This document shows positions 10,001-17,429 of a DNA stretch of 37,496 bases, in pieces. Position 1 is the first letter of the stretch, and every line of letters begins with the position of its first letter. Source of the stretch: an uncultured Bacilli bacterium. Lineage in GTDB: Bacteria; Bacillota_I; Bacilli_A; RF39; UBA660. The notes under the pieces were generated by a model that worked only from the letters and a program-made list of their open reading frames with translations, had not been told where the DNA came from and made no database searches. The stretch spans positions 1-37,496 of the forward strand of contig CAKOQD010000011.1 in NCBI GenBank assembly GCA_934101185.1. Direction: 5' to 3'. Made by a program: the position numbers and the translations under genes.

Positions 10001-10139
10001 AAATACTAAAGATGATGCCTATCTAAACCAATTACAAACATATAAAAAATACATAAACCAAATATCAAAAAAACAAGTACAACTATACTTATACTCTATA
10101 TTAAAAGATGAACTAGTAGAGTTAAAGGAGGAAAAATGA
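7065..10139 (+). CDS. addA: ATP-dependent helicase/nuclease subunit A
   Basis: The 1024-residue UvrD-like helicase plus nuclease subunit of AddAB. Walker A (SAGAGSGKTAV) is at residues 21-31, the TFTNAAAAEMKDR motif follows at about 49-61, Walker B/DEXQ is VDEYQDTS, later helicase motifs NFRSRKEV and LLYVDVTRAKEKM are present, and the C-terminal PD-(D/E)XK nuclease shows GTKMHELFE, HGIIDLI and IIDYKLQ with Asp975/Lys977. The ATG follows a GGAGGA site inside addB. The stop codon TGA shares the ATGA with the next gene. The protein is a little shorter than B. subtilis AddA (about 1230) but no motif is missing. Confidence 0.95.
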   Translation: MNWTLEQEQAINEDGKNIIVSAGAGSGKTAVLSERVIRKLKQKVNINELLILTFTNAAAAEMKDRIRKKIKKDPSLKDQLDYLEQAYITTFDSYALSVVKKYNYLLNIPKNVKPTDSIIINIKKKQILNDILENLYKQKQEKFLNLIDSFCIKNDDEITNAILKITSSLDKKYDKEEYLNTYIENYYNEKTINENIKKYTDNLIEVEQEIENTFYELEQYLDANYYEKCADILSKIFNPKNYNDLLKVNDIPRLPILPKDTPEEAKELKKQLSEKIKQLKNKLKYKDQEELKQGIIKTKDHVEILIDIIKELDKQITKYKEENSAYEFDDIAKMAIKVVKENPNIKEELKYTYNEIMVDEYQDTSDLQETFLKLIENNNIYMVGDIKQSIYRFRNANPDIFKQKYEDYKNNKNGYKIDLVKNFRSRKEVLNNINEIFNLIMDKEIGGADYEQTHQMVFGNNTYEENKENQNYDLEIYNYEEDKNYTKEEIEAFIIAQDIKDKIKNKYQVLKGNQLQDASYEDFCIIMDRGTAFQTYKKIFEYMQIPLLVMQDEEMTSKQDILVIKNIITLITKIKENKLDKEAKYCYTSIARSFLEQQPDNDIFETLKQDKIKETKIYNICKEIAKDIENKNIENVINQILKEFNFYEKIIKIGNINDSMIRIEKTKEMANNLSNLGYTLNDFIEYLNQVIESKEAIKYQLPIEDTKSVKLMNIHKSKGLEFSICYFSGLHKPFNKQDIKERFIYDNEYGIITPYFDEGITETILKDLVINKYNQEDISERIRLLYVDVTRAKEKMIIVTSLKDEQEPYQNTLLDQNIRKKYKSFQDIINSIKQNLMKYIKNIDLEQVPLSKDYQIKKENKQLKENTNIKIKEIKLNIENTSLEEQKASKNIKKILTKEEISNMEYGTKMHELFEITDFHKETQNQNIKKLIDKLDIKSAKIYKEHEFIFSDETNEYHGIIDLILEYKDKIKIIDYKLQNTKDDAYLNQLQTYKKYINQISKKQVQLYLYSILKDELVELKEEK

Positions 10140-11041
10140 AAAAACAAAACGAAATGTTAATCCATTTAATATCATTCATAGGAATAACAATCGGAGCAAT
10201 GCTTTCAGCATTCTCAATCCAAACCTTCCTATCACCAAACATGATACTAGATGGGGGAGTAATAGGAATCTCAATGATAGTAAGCAAACTAACCAACCTT
10301 CCACTAAGTATATTTACAATAATACTAAACATTCCATTCTTATTAATTGGATACAAAAACTTAGGAAAAAAATTCCTAATAAAAGCAGTCTATGCAATGT
10401 TAATATTCTCATGCTTTCTAACCATGTTTTCAAACGTAAATGAATTAACCGAAGACATTCTACTTGCAACAATATACGGAGGAATAATCCTAGGAATCGG
10501 AGTAGGACTAGTAATAAGAAGTGGTGGATGCCTAGATGGAACAGAATCAGTTGCTATTATAATAAATAAAAAAACATCATTCTCAACAGGACAAATAATA
10601 ATGCTATTTAATATATTCATCTATCTAACCGCCGGAGCCCTATTTGGACTAGATAAAGCATTATATTCACTTTTGATGTACTTCATAACATTTAAAATAA
10701 TAGACTTAGTAAGCGAAGGACTAGAACAAGCAAAAGCAGCAATGATAATAACAGAACAAGGATCACAAATAGCCAAAGAAATATATAATAAACTTGGTAG
10801 AACCGCAACTCTAATCGAAGGAAACGGTCTAGTAAGTGGGAAAAAAGACATACTATACTGTGTACTAACAAGAATGGAAATCTCCCAACTAAGAACAATA
10901 GTAAACAGCAAAGATGAAAAAGCATTTGTAACTATAACCGAAGTATCAGAAATAATCGGAGACCACATAAAATCAAACAAAAAAATAAAACAAGTAAGAA
11001 AAAACATCAAAGAAATAAAAAATGACAAAGGAGACCAATAA
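10136..11041 (+). CDS. YitT family membrane protein
   Basis: A 301-residue membrane protein of the YitT family: an N-terminal region of about five to six hydrophobic helices with Gly-rich turns (GDGGVIGISMIV-like segment, IYGGIILGIGVGLVIRSGG) and a C-terminal cytosolic DUF2179 domain (from about residue 215, IITEQGSQIAKEI ... VTITEVSEIIG). Some family members have been assigned transport roles but the function here is unknown. It starts within the addA stop codon (ATGA overlap) after a GGAGG site, so it is the last gene of the addB-addA transcript, although no functional link to recombination is known. Confidence 0.85.
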   Translation: MKKQNEMLIHLISFIGITIGAMLSAFSIQTFLSPNMILDGGVIGISMIVSKLTNLPLSIFTIILNIPFLLIGYKNLGKKFLIKAVYAMLIFSCFLTMFSNVNELTEDILLATIYGGIILGIGVGLVIRSGGCLDGTESVAIIINKKTSFSTGQIIMLFNIFIYLTAGALFGLDKALYSLLMYFITFKIIDLVSEGLEQAKAAMIITEQGSQIAKEIYNKLGRTATLIEGNGLVSGKKDILYCVLTRMEISQLRTIVNSKDEKAFVTITEVSEIIGDHIKSNKKIKQVRKNIKEIKNDKGDQ

Positions 11042-11066
11042 TCTTCTTTTTAATTTAAGTAAAATG

Positions 11067-11075
11067 TGATATAAT
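11067..11075 (+). promoter_or_regulatory. Extended -10 promoter of the phosphoketolase gene
   Basis: TGaTATAAT 29 bp upstream of the TTG start codon. Confidence 0.6.
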
Positions 11076-11103
11076 CAACATAGAATAAAAGAGGTGAAAG
11101 AAA

Positions 11104-13422
11104 TTGAGAAAAGTATTAAAAGAAGACTTATTAATAAAAATGAACTATTACTTCATGGCCACCAACTACCTTTCAGTAGCACAACTATACCTAATGGATA
11201 ACGTTTTATTAAAAAGGCCATTAAAAAAAGAAGACATAAAACCAAAAGTTGTAGGACACTGGGGAACAGCACCAGGTCAAAACTTCATCTATGTACACTT
11301 AAATAGACTAATAAAAGAACACAATCTTAACATGATATATATATCAGGACCAGGACATGGTGGACAAGCAATGATAGCAAACGCTTATCTTGAAGGAACA
11401 TATAGTGAAGTATCTCCTAATATAACCCAAGATGAAGAAGGACTAAAAAAACTATGCAAACAATTCTCCTTTCCTGGAGGAGTCTCTTCCCATGTTGCCC
11501 CAGAAACACCAGGATCAATCAACGAAGGCGGAGAACTAGGATACTCACTTGCCCATGCGTATGGAGCAGTACTAGACAATAAAGACCTAATCGCAGCCTG
11601 TGTAATCGGAGATGGTGAAGCAGAAACAGGACCACTTCAAGCATCATTTCATATAAATAAATTTATAAATCCTAAAACAGACGGAATAGTACTACCAATA
11701 TTACACTTAAATGGTTATAAAATATCAAACCCTACAATATTTGGCAGAATGACCAATAAACAAATAAAAGACTACTTCAATGGTTGTAACTATAAAGCAT
11801 ATATAGTCGAAGCAAAAAATCTAAGAGACATGCACAACCTTATGGCAAACTCTCTAGAATGGGCATTAAAAGACATACAAAAACTAAAACAAGGTCAAAA
11901 AATACCATTTCCAATCATAATAATGAAAAGCCCAAAAGGTTGGACTGGACCAAAAGAAGTAAACTTAAAAAGAATAGAAGGAACATTCAGAGCACACCAA
12001 GTTCCAATAAATATAACAAATGAAAACGATGTAAAACTACTAGAAAAATGGTTAAAATCATACCATCCAGAAAAACTATTTGATGAAAATGGAACATTAG
12101 TGGACCCACTAAGACAACTACCTCCAAAAAATGAACAAAGAATGAGTGCTAACCCTATAACCAACGGAGGATTACTTCTAAAAGAACTAAACACCCCAAG
12201 CATTAAAAACTATGAAGTAAAAATAACAAAACCAGGTAAAATAGAAAAACAAGATATGATGGAATTATCTAAATACATAAGAGATGTATTTGCATTAAAT
12301 AAAGAAAATAAAAACTTTAGATGCTTTGGACCAGACGAAGCCCTATCAAACAGACTAAACCATATATTTGATGAAGTAAAAAGAATGTGGAATACTGATA
12401 CAAAAAAATATGATGAATTCCTATCAAAACAAGGAAGAGTAATGGACAGTCTATTATCAGAACACGTATGCCAAGGAATGCTCGAAGGATACCTTCTAAC
12501 AGGAAGACACGGTTTTATTCACTCATACGAAGCATTCATAAGAATCGTAGACTCTATGGCAAGTCAACATGCAAAATGGTTAAAAGTAACCAAAGAAATA
12601 CCATGGAGAGCGCCAATTGCATCTCTTAACTATATCCTAACATCACACATCTGGCAACAAGATCATAACGGATATACTCATCAAGATCCAGGCTTCCTAA
12701 ACCACTTAGTAACCAAAAAAAGCGATATAGTAAGAATGTATCTACCATTCGATGCTAACACATTAATATCAACATTTGATCACTGTATAAAAACAAAAAA
12801 CTATATAAACGTTATCGTTGCATCAAAACACCCAAGACCACAATACTTAACGATGAATGAGGCAATAAAACACTGTGAACAAGGAATCGGAGAACTAGAA
12901 TTCATAAGTGATAAAACAACATCACCAAAAATAATATTTGCCTGCTGTGGAGATACTCCAACACTCGAAGTAATCGCTGCTACTAAAATATTAAAAGAAC
13001 TTTCTCCTGATACAAAAATAAGAGTAATAAACATAATAGATTTAATGAGATTAGAAACAAAAGAACAACATCCACATGGAATGACCAACAAACAGTACGA
13101 TAAACTATTTACTAAAACAAAACCAATAATATTCGCATTCCACGGCTATCCAAACCTAATCCATCAGCTAACATACAAAAGAACAAATCAAAACTTACAC
13201 GTTCACGGATATCTAGAAGAAGGAACAATAACTACACCATTTGACATGAGAGTACAAAATAAAATAGATAGATATCACTTGATACTAGACGCTTTAAAAT
13301 ATGCAAACATTAAAAACAAAGAAAACATCGAAGACTATTGCAATCAAATGTTAGAAAAACACCATAGATACATAAGACAATATGGAAAAGATATACCGGA
13401 AGTAGAAAACTTCAAAATATAA
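11104..13422 (+). CDS. xfp: Xylulose-5-phosphate/fructose-6-phosphate phosphoketolase
   Basis: A 772-residue thiamine-diphosphate enzyme cleaving xylulose 5-phosphate (or fructose 6-phosphate) with phosphate to acetyl phosphate plus glyceraldehyde 3-phosphate (or erythrose 4-phosphate), the key step of heterofermentation. Diagnostic stretches are GHWGTAPGQNF, SGPGHGG, the ThDP motif GDGEAETGP around residue 170, and SYEAFIRIVDSMASQHAKW in the pyrimidine-binding domain. The start is TTG, chosen because GAGGTGAAAG sits 4 bp upstream and translation begins right at the family N-terminus; no ATG lies close by. Length fits the family (about 770-820). Single gene with its own promoter and terminator. 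Confidence 0.95.
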   Translation: MRKVLKEDLLIKMNYYFMATNYLSVAQLYLMDNVLLKRPLKKEDIKPKVVGHWGTAPGQNFIYVHLNRLIKEHNLNMIYISGPGHGGQAMIANAYLEGTYSEVSPNITQDEEGLKKLCKQFSFPGGVSSHVAPETPGSINEGGELGYSLAHAYGAVLDNKDLIAACVIGDGEAETGPLQASFHINKFINPKTDGIVLPILHLNGYKISNPTIFGRMTNKQIKDYFNGCNYKAYIVEAKNLRDMHNLMANSLEWALKDIQKLKQGQKIPFPIIIMKSPKGWTGPKEVNLKRIEGTFRAHQVPINITNENDVKLLEKWLKSYHPEKLFDENGTLVDPLRQLPPKNEQRMSANPITNGGLLLKELNTPSIKNYEVKITKPGKIEKQDMMELSKYIRDVFALNKENKNFRCFGPDEALSNRLNHIFDEVKRMWNTDTKKYDEFLSKQGRVMDSLLSEHVCQGMLEGYLLTGRHGFIHSYEAFIRIVDSMASQHAKWLKVTKEIPWRAPIASLNYILTSHIWQQDHNGYTHQDPGFLNHLVTKKSDIVRMYLPFDANTLISTFDHCIKTKNYINVIVASKHPRPQYLTMNEAIKHCEQGIGELEFISDKTTSPKIIFACCGDTPTLEVIAATKILKELSPDTKIRVINIIDLMRLETKEQHPHGMTNKQYDKLFTKTKPIIFAFHGYPNLIHQLTYKRTNQNLHVHGYLEEGTITTPFDMRVQNKIDRYHLILDALKYANIKNKENIEDYCNQMLEKHHRYIRQYGKDIPEVENFKI

Positions 13423-13442
13423 TAAAAATTAAATATACCAAG

Positions 13443-13475
13443 TAGGATAAAAATCATTATTTATCCTATTTTTTT
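13443..13475 (+). terminator. Terminator after the phosphoketolase gene
   Basis: 9-bp perfect stem TAGGATAAA / TTTATCCTA, 8-base loop, followed by seven T. Confidence 0.8.
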
Positions 13476-13497
13476 ATACAAAAATCTACAAAAACCC

Positions 13498-13522
13498 TTG
13501 ACTATATATATATATATATAAT
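13498..13522 (+). promoter_or_regulatory. Promoter with (TA)9 tract in the spacer
   Basis: TTGACT at 13498-13503 is followed by nine TA repeats (13503-13520) running into TATAAT (13517-13522). As read, the spacer is 13 bp; two more TA units would give the optimal 17. A simple repeat in this position can change length by slippage and switch a promoter, as known for (TA)n fimbrial promoters of Haemophilus. A later TATAAG at 13528-13533 is an alternative -10. Confidence 0.45.
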
Positions 13523-13544
13523 TAGGGTATAAGGGAGTGATAAA

Positions 13545-14384
13545 ATGGAATTTATCAAAGCAGAAAAATTTGACGAAGAAGCAAGAAAAAGCATTAAGTA
13601 TTTCCCAGATGAACTTGTTGCGACATTGTCAGAAGAAAACAGAAAAATTTATGACAGTTGGACTAGTACTGAATACAAGGAAATAAATAGATTTTCCGCA
13701 TATGACTTTGAAAAAATGTTCCCAGTATTAGAAGAAATGCAATCACATATAGTTGGAACAATACCAAATGAAACAATGAATATGTACGTAAAAGCAGTCA
13801 TAAATCAAATAATGTTAGAAAGAAATAAAATAGTAGCAGCTGGTATTTATAATCGAACAGTACAAGAACAATTAGAAAATTTAACAAGATGTCTAAATGT
13901 GCTTGCAAGTTATAAAGGAAAAATAAAATCTTTTGATGGTCCTACAGTAGATATAATTGGAGAAGAAAAATATTATGATAATAAAGGAAACATATTCAGA
14001 GTAGATTATTATAAAAAAATAGAAGAAATGCAAAAAATGTTAGAAAATGATAAAATAAGATACCCAATATATGTAGAGTATTTAGACCAAAAAAAACAAA
14101 AAGCTCATAAAAAATATTATGAATTAAAAAGTGAATATGATAAAAAGAGTAAAATTGGAAAATTTATTGCCCGTCTCACAGGTAAAGAAATAGAACTTGA
14201 AGATGCTAAAAGAGAATTTGATCGTGCACATGGTTCATCAATAGCAATACAATCCCAAGGAGATAAAGTATATAGACATAAAGGAGAATGGATACAAGTA
14301 GAAAATGGTGCTATTGTAACTCCTGCAGAGTATGAAGAAAGATTAAGATTATTGGAAGAAGAAAAAAATGGGAGATCAAGATAA
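13545..14384 (+). CDS. Hypothetical protein, helical
   Basis: A 279-residue soluble protein with no family that I recognise. The N-terminal two thirds look alpha-helical (Glu/Lys/Leu-rich). Residues about 175-235 form a highly charged helix, probably a short coiled coil, and the last 45 residues contain alternating strands (KVYRHKGEWIQVENGAIV) ending in a charged helix. There is no signal peptide or membrane segment. GGGAGTGA precedes the ATG. The next gene starts right after its stop, so the two are an operon. Its promoter region carries the (TA)9 tract. A cytoplasmic scaffold or phage-like accessory role cannot be excluded. Confidence 0.7.
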   Translation: MEFIKAEKFDEEARKSIKYFPDELVATLSEENRKIYDSWTSTEYKEINRFSAYDFEKMFPVLEEMQSHIVGTIPNETMNMYVKAVINQIMLERNKIVAAGIYNRTVQEQLENLTRCLNVLASYKGKIKSFDGPTVDIIGEEKYYDNKGNIFRVDYYKKIEEMQKMLENDKIRYPIYVEYLDQKKQKAHKKYYELKSEYDKKSKIGKFIARLTGKEIELEDAKREFDRAHGSSIAIQSQGDKVYRHKGEWIQVENGAIVTPAEYEERLRLLEEEKNGRSR

Positions 14385-14639
14385 ATGGAAAATAATCTAA
14401 ATAATGAATTAAAAGATTTAGTTTTAGCATTTTCAGATCTAGATTATAAAACACAAAAAGAAGAAATTGAAAATAAATTAAAAATATTAATTGATGTAAT
14501 ATGTAATATCAATCATAGTCAAGAAACACAAGAAATATCAATTAATGAAACAAAAGAACAAGATCTATCAACAATCTTTATGCTATGTTGCATTCTAGAA
14601 GAAGAAATAGCAAAGACACTAGAAAAAATAATAAATTAA
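14385..14639 (+). CDS. Small acidic hypothetical protein
   Basis: An 84-residue acidic protein (many Glu, Asp, Asn) predicted to be helical, with two Cys near the C-terminus (MLCCILEEEIAKT). I recognise no family. Its ATG follows the previous stop codon without a gap and the Shine-Dalgarno sequence (GGGAGA) lies in the end of the upstream gene, indicating coupled translation with the 279-residue protein; the two products probably work together. A terminator-like hairpin follows. Confidence 0.65.
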   Translation: MENNLNNELKDLVLAFSDLDYKTQKEEIENKLKILIDVICNINHSQETQEISINETKEQDLSTIFMLCCILEEEIAKTLEKIIN

Positions 14640-14643
14640 GAAT

Positions 14644-14674
14644 AAGGAGTAATAAATAAATAAGTTACTCTTTT
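14644..14674 (+). terminator. Terminator after the unknown pair
   Basis: 9-bp stem AAGGAGTAA / TTACTCTTT (one G-T pair), 12-base loop, then T. Confidence 0.5.
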
Positions 14675-14729
14675 AATTTGCAAAAAGCACCATTTCATGA
14701 TAAAGTATAAAAGAAAAGAAGTGATAACT

Positions 14730-15590
14730 ATGCAAATAAAAAATAGAAAAACAAACGAAATAATAAATACAAAAGACAACCTTTCATTAAGATTTCTATA
14801 CAACACTAAACTAGGTAATAAAACGCTAAAAATAATAATAAAACCATGGTTTACTAAACTAAGCGGAACCATTATGAATAGTAAAATATCAAACATCATA
14901 ACAATAAACCTAATAAAAAAATACAACATAAAAAAACAAGAATATGAAAAACAAAAATTCACATCATACAATGACTTCTTCACAAGAAAGAAAAAAGATA
15001 AATACTTAGAAATCGATAAAAATAAAAACCATTTAATATCACCCGCAGACTCCAAACTAACAGTATATGATATAAAAGAAAGTAGCATGTTTAAAATAAA
15101 AAACTCATACTATAGCATAAATGAACTATTAAATGGTAATAAAATATCAGAAAAATATAAAAATGGAACAATCTTAATATTTAGACTAGAACCAAGTGAT
15201 TACCATAGATATTGCTACATTGACAATGGAACAAAAACAAAAAACATCCATGTGCAAGGAGTCTTTCACACCGTACAAAATATTGCTCTAAAAAAATACA
15301 ATGTATATAAAAAAAATACTAGAGAATACACAATATTAAACACAGAAAACTTTGGAAAAGTAATCCAAGTAGAAGTCGGAGCCTTAATCGTTGGAAGAAT
15401 TAAAAATCATCATGAAGAATACAAGTTCAAAAAAGGCGAAGAAAAAGGATACTTTGAATTCAATGGATCAACAATTATCCTAATATTTAAAAAAGACAAA
15501 ATAAAAATAGATCAAGATATAAAAGAAAACTCCATAAATCACATTGAAACAATAGTAAAATATGGAGAAAAAATAGGTACTAAAAAATAA
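14730..15590 (+). CDS. psd: Phosphatidylserine decarboxylase
   Basis: A 286-residue pyruvoyl enzyme that makes phosphatidylethanolamine from phosphatidylserine at the membrane. Family marks are SPADSKL near residue 100, EPSDYHRYCYIDNG near 155-168, the conserved VEVGALIVGRI, and the self-cleavage motif G-S-T at 246-248, where Ser247 becomes the pyruvoyl group after cleavage into alpha and beta chains. An in-frame ATG at 14697 lacks a ribosome site; the ATG at 14730 follows AAGAAGTGA and is preferred. The gene ends exactly where the convergent PAP2 gene ends. No phosphatidylserine synthase is in the window. Confidence 0.9.
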   Translation: MQIKNRKTNEIINTKDNLSLRFLYNTKLGNKTLKIIIKPWFTKLSGTIMNSKISNIITINLIKKYNIKKQEYEKQKFTSYNDFFTRKKKDKYLEIDKNKNHLISPADSKLTVYDIKESSMFKIKNSYYSINELLNGNKISEKYKNGTILIFRLEPSDYHRYCYIDNGTKTKNIHVQGVFHTVQNIALKKYNVYKKNTREYTILNTENFGKVIQVEVGALIVGRIKNHHEEYKFKKGEEKGYFEFNGSTIILIFKKDKIKIDQDIKENSINHIETIVKYGEKIGTKK

Positions 15591-16220
15591 TTAATAAAGA
15601 TAAGACCTAAACATGTCAAAAAACTTTAATTTTGAAATCAAATAACAACAACTAGTTATAATAAACGCACTAATAACATCAATAATAACATGCTGTTTAA
15701 CAAACAAAGTAGATAAAATAACAAGAACAAAATATAAACAAATAGGAACCTTATACCTATTTTTTATTTTACTATTAATTAAGCAAAATATTGGTATAAA
15801 ACAAAACACACAATGCATCGAAGGCATACAATTAACAGGAACATCAGCCTTATAAGTAAGACTAACAATTAAACTAGTAAAATCATTACCAACAATATCA
15901 GGTCTTAAAACAGTCGTTGGATAAAATAAAAAAATCAAATTACCAATAATTATAGATAAAAGACCAGAAACCATGAAATTAATACACTTATCTCTATCAA
16001 AATAAAAAAGAAAAAACCAAAAACAAATCAAAAAAGGATACCAAGAATGATAAATATATATAAAATACTTAACAAAAGGAATCTTATCATCCCAAGAACT
16101 ACCAATAAGATGAAAAGAACTATTAAAATTCTTAGTAACAAAATATAAAAAAGCTTGCAAACCAAGCATAAAAACAATAAGGAAAATACCTAATCTTAAA
16201 TCTTTTCTACTACTTTTCAT
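15591..16220 (-). CDS. PAP2-superfamily membrane phosphatase
   Basis: A 209-residue membrane protein with about six hydrophobic helices and the three PAP2 motifs: a degenerate first motif around LRPDI, the PSMH motif (CMPSMHCVF) and the third motif with HVIIDVISA, supplying the catalytic His/Asp. It would dephosphorylate a lipid phosphate such as phosphatidic acid, phosphatidylglycerol phosphate or undecaprenyl pyrophosphate. The start at 16220 is chosen because GGTGA lies 5 bp upstream; an upstream in-frame ATG at 16265 has none and would add 15 residues. It converges with psd with no base between the stop codons; a lipid role in common is plausible but inferred. Confidence 0.82.
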   Translation of the reverse strand: MKSSRKDLRLGIFLIVFMLGLQAFLYFVTKNFNSSFHLIGSSWDDKIPFVKYFIYIYHSWYPFLICFWFFLFYFDRDKCINFMVSGLLSIIIGNLIFLFYPTTVLRPDIVGNDFTSLIVSLTYKADVPVNCMPSMHCVFCFIPIFCLINSKIKNRYKVPICLYFVLVILSTLFVKQHVIIDVISAFIITSCCYLISKLKFFDMFRSYLY

Positions 16221-16269
16221 TAAATCACCATATAAATTATAATACAATAACAATATCTTGTCCATAATA

Positions 16270-16298
16270 TTGACTGTATAATAAAAAATATGTATAAT
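16270..16298 (+). promoter_or_regulatory. Promoter of gpmA
   Basis: TTGACT, 17-bp spacer, TATAAT; 22 bp before the start codon. Confidence 0.75.
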
Positions 16299-16320
16299 TT
16301 ATGTTGTAAAAGGTGATGAA

Positions 16321-17007
16321 ATGATAAAACTAATACTAGTAAGACATGGTCAAAGTACATATAACAAAAAAAATCTTTTTACAGGATGGCTCGATGTAGG
16401 ACTAACACTACAAGGCATACAAGAAGCAAAAAAAGCAGGTAAAATAATTAAAAATAATAACTTAACATTTGATATAGCATACACATCAGAACTAAAAAGA
16501 GCAGAAAAAACTCTAGAATACATTCTAAAAGAAATAAATCAAAAAAATATCCCAGTTATAAAAACATATAAACTAAATGAAAGACACTATGGAGCATTAC
16601 AAGGACTAAATAAAGATGAAATGAAAAAAAAGTTTGGAGAAGAACAGGTAAACTTATGGAGACGCAGTCTATATGAAAAACCACCCGAACTTTCTAAGAA
16701 AGATAAAACATACCCAGGAAATGATCCAAAATATAAAGACATAAAAGAAGAACTACCAACATCAGAAAGCTTATATGACACAATGTTAAGAGTATCAAAC
16801 TATTATGAAAATGAAATAATAACAAAACTAAAAGAAAACAAAAAAATCCTAATAGTAGCACACGGCAACTCCCTAAGAGCCTTAATAAAATACTTAGACA
16901 ACATAAGCGATGATGAAATTATGAAACTAGAAATCCCAACCGGTGAGCCAATATGCTATGAACTAGATGAAGAACTAAAACCAATAAGACATTATTATTT
17001 GAAATAG
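16321..17007 (+). CDS. gpmA: 2,3-bisphosphoglycerate-dependent phosphoglycerate mutase
   Basis: A 228-residue glycolytic enzyme interconverting 3- and 2-phosphoglycerate. The phosphohistidine motif is VRHGQSTYN (His9), TGWLDVGLTLQG follows, the acid/base Glu87 is in ERHYGALQGL, the long PPELSKKD/YPGNDPKYK segment distinguishes dPGM from other histidine phosphatases, and the second catalytic His181 is in VAHGNSLRALIKYL. Length is typical (about 230-250). A GGTGATG ribosome site precedes the ATG. The gene has its own promoter and is followed closely by the cadC operator region without an obvious terminator. Confidence 0.95.
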   Translation: MIKLILVRHGQSTYNKKNLFTGWLDVGLTLQGIQEAKKAGKIIKNNNLTFDIAYTSELKRAEKTLEYILKEINQKNIPVIKTYKLNERHYGALQGLNKDEMKKKFGEEQVNLWRRSLYEKPPELSKKDKTYPGNDPKYKDIKEELPTSESLYDTMLRVSNYYENEIITKLKENKKILIVAHGNSLRALIKYLDNISDDEIMKLEIPTGEPICYELDEELKPIRHYYLK

Positions 17008-17027
17008 TTCTTTTTCTTAAAAATAAC

Positions 17028-17047
17028 AGTTGAACAACTATTCAACT
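17028..17047. promoter_or_regulatory. ArsR/CadC-type operator
   Basis: Inverted repeat AGTTGAA - 6 bp - TTCAACT, 16 bp before the regulator start codon. It has the TGAA-n6-TTCA core typical of SmtB/CadC/CzrA sites, so the regulator most likely represses its own operon here and releases on metal binding. Confidence 0.7.
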
Positions 17048-17063
17048 ATAAAAGAGGTAATAT

Positions 17064-17429
17064 ATGAAAAAAGAATATACATGTGATTGTAACATTATCC
17101 ATCAACAAGTAGTAAAAGACACCAAAGAAAAAATGTTAAAAGAAAAAACACTAAAAAATATGAGCATACTTTTTAGTGTATTAAAAGATCAAACAAGAAT
17201 AAAAATAATATGTGCATTAGATAATAATGAAATGTGTGTATGTGACATAGCAAACACCTTAGAAATGACAAAATCAGCCATATCACACCAACTAAACATA
17301 CTAAGAAAAAACAACCTAGTAAAATATAGAAAACAAGGAAAAGAAGTATACTATACTTTAGATGATGATCATGTAAAAGAAATATTTGAACTAACATTAG
17401 CGCATATAAAACATAAGGAGGAAAAATGA
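17064..17429 (+). CDS. cadC: ArsR/SmtB-family metal-sensing repressor (CadC-like)
   Basis: A 121-residue winged-helix repressor. The N-terminus has CDCNIIH (Cys8, Cys10 in the CadC metal site), helix alpha-3 has CVCDIA (the CVC metal motif of ArsR/CadC), the recognition helix is MTKSAISHQLNIL, and the wing is VKYRKQGKEVYYTL. The combination of N-terminal cysteines with the CVC motif points to sensing of Cd, Pb or Zn rather than arsenite, though the exact metal is inferred. It overlaps the ATPase gene by 4 bp (ATGA) and has a palindromic operator upstream, so the pair is an autoregulated resistance operon. Confidence 0.88.
   Translation: MKKEYTCDCNIIHQQVVKDTKEKMLKEKTLKNMSILFSVLKDQTRIKIICALDNNEMCVCDIANTLEMTKSAISHQLNILRKNNLVKYRKQGKEVYYTLDDDHVKEIFELTLAHIKHKEEK

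Noticed and set aside
10136..11041. YitT gene as part of the AddAB repair function
   Set aside because: It overlaps addA by 4 bp, but YitT proteins occur in many unrelated contexts; position alone does not support a shared function.
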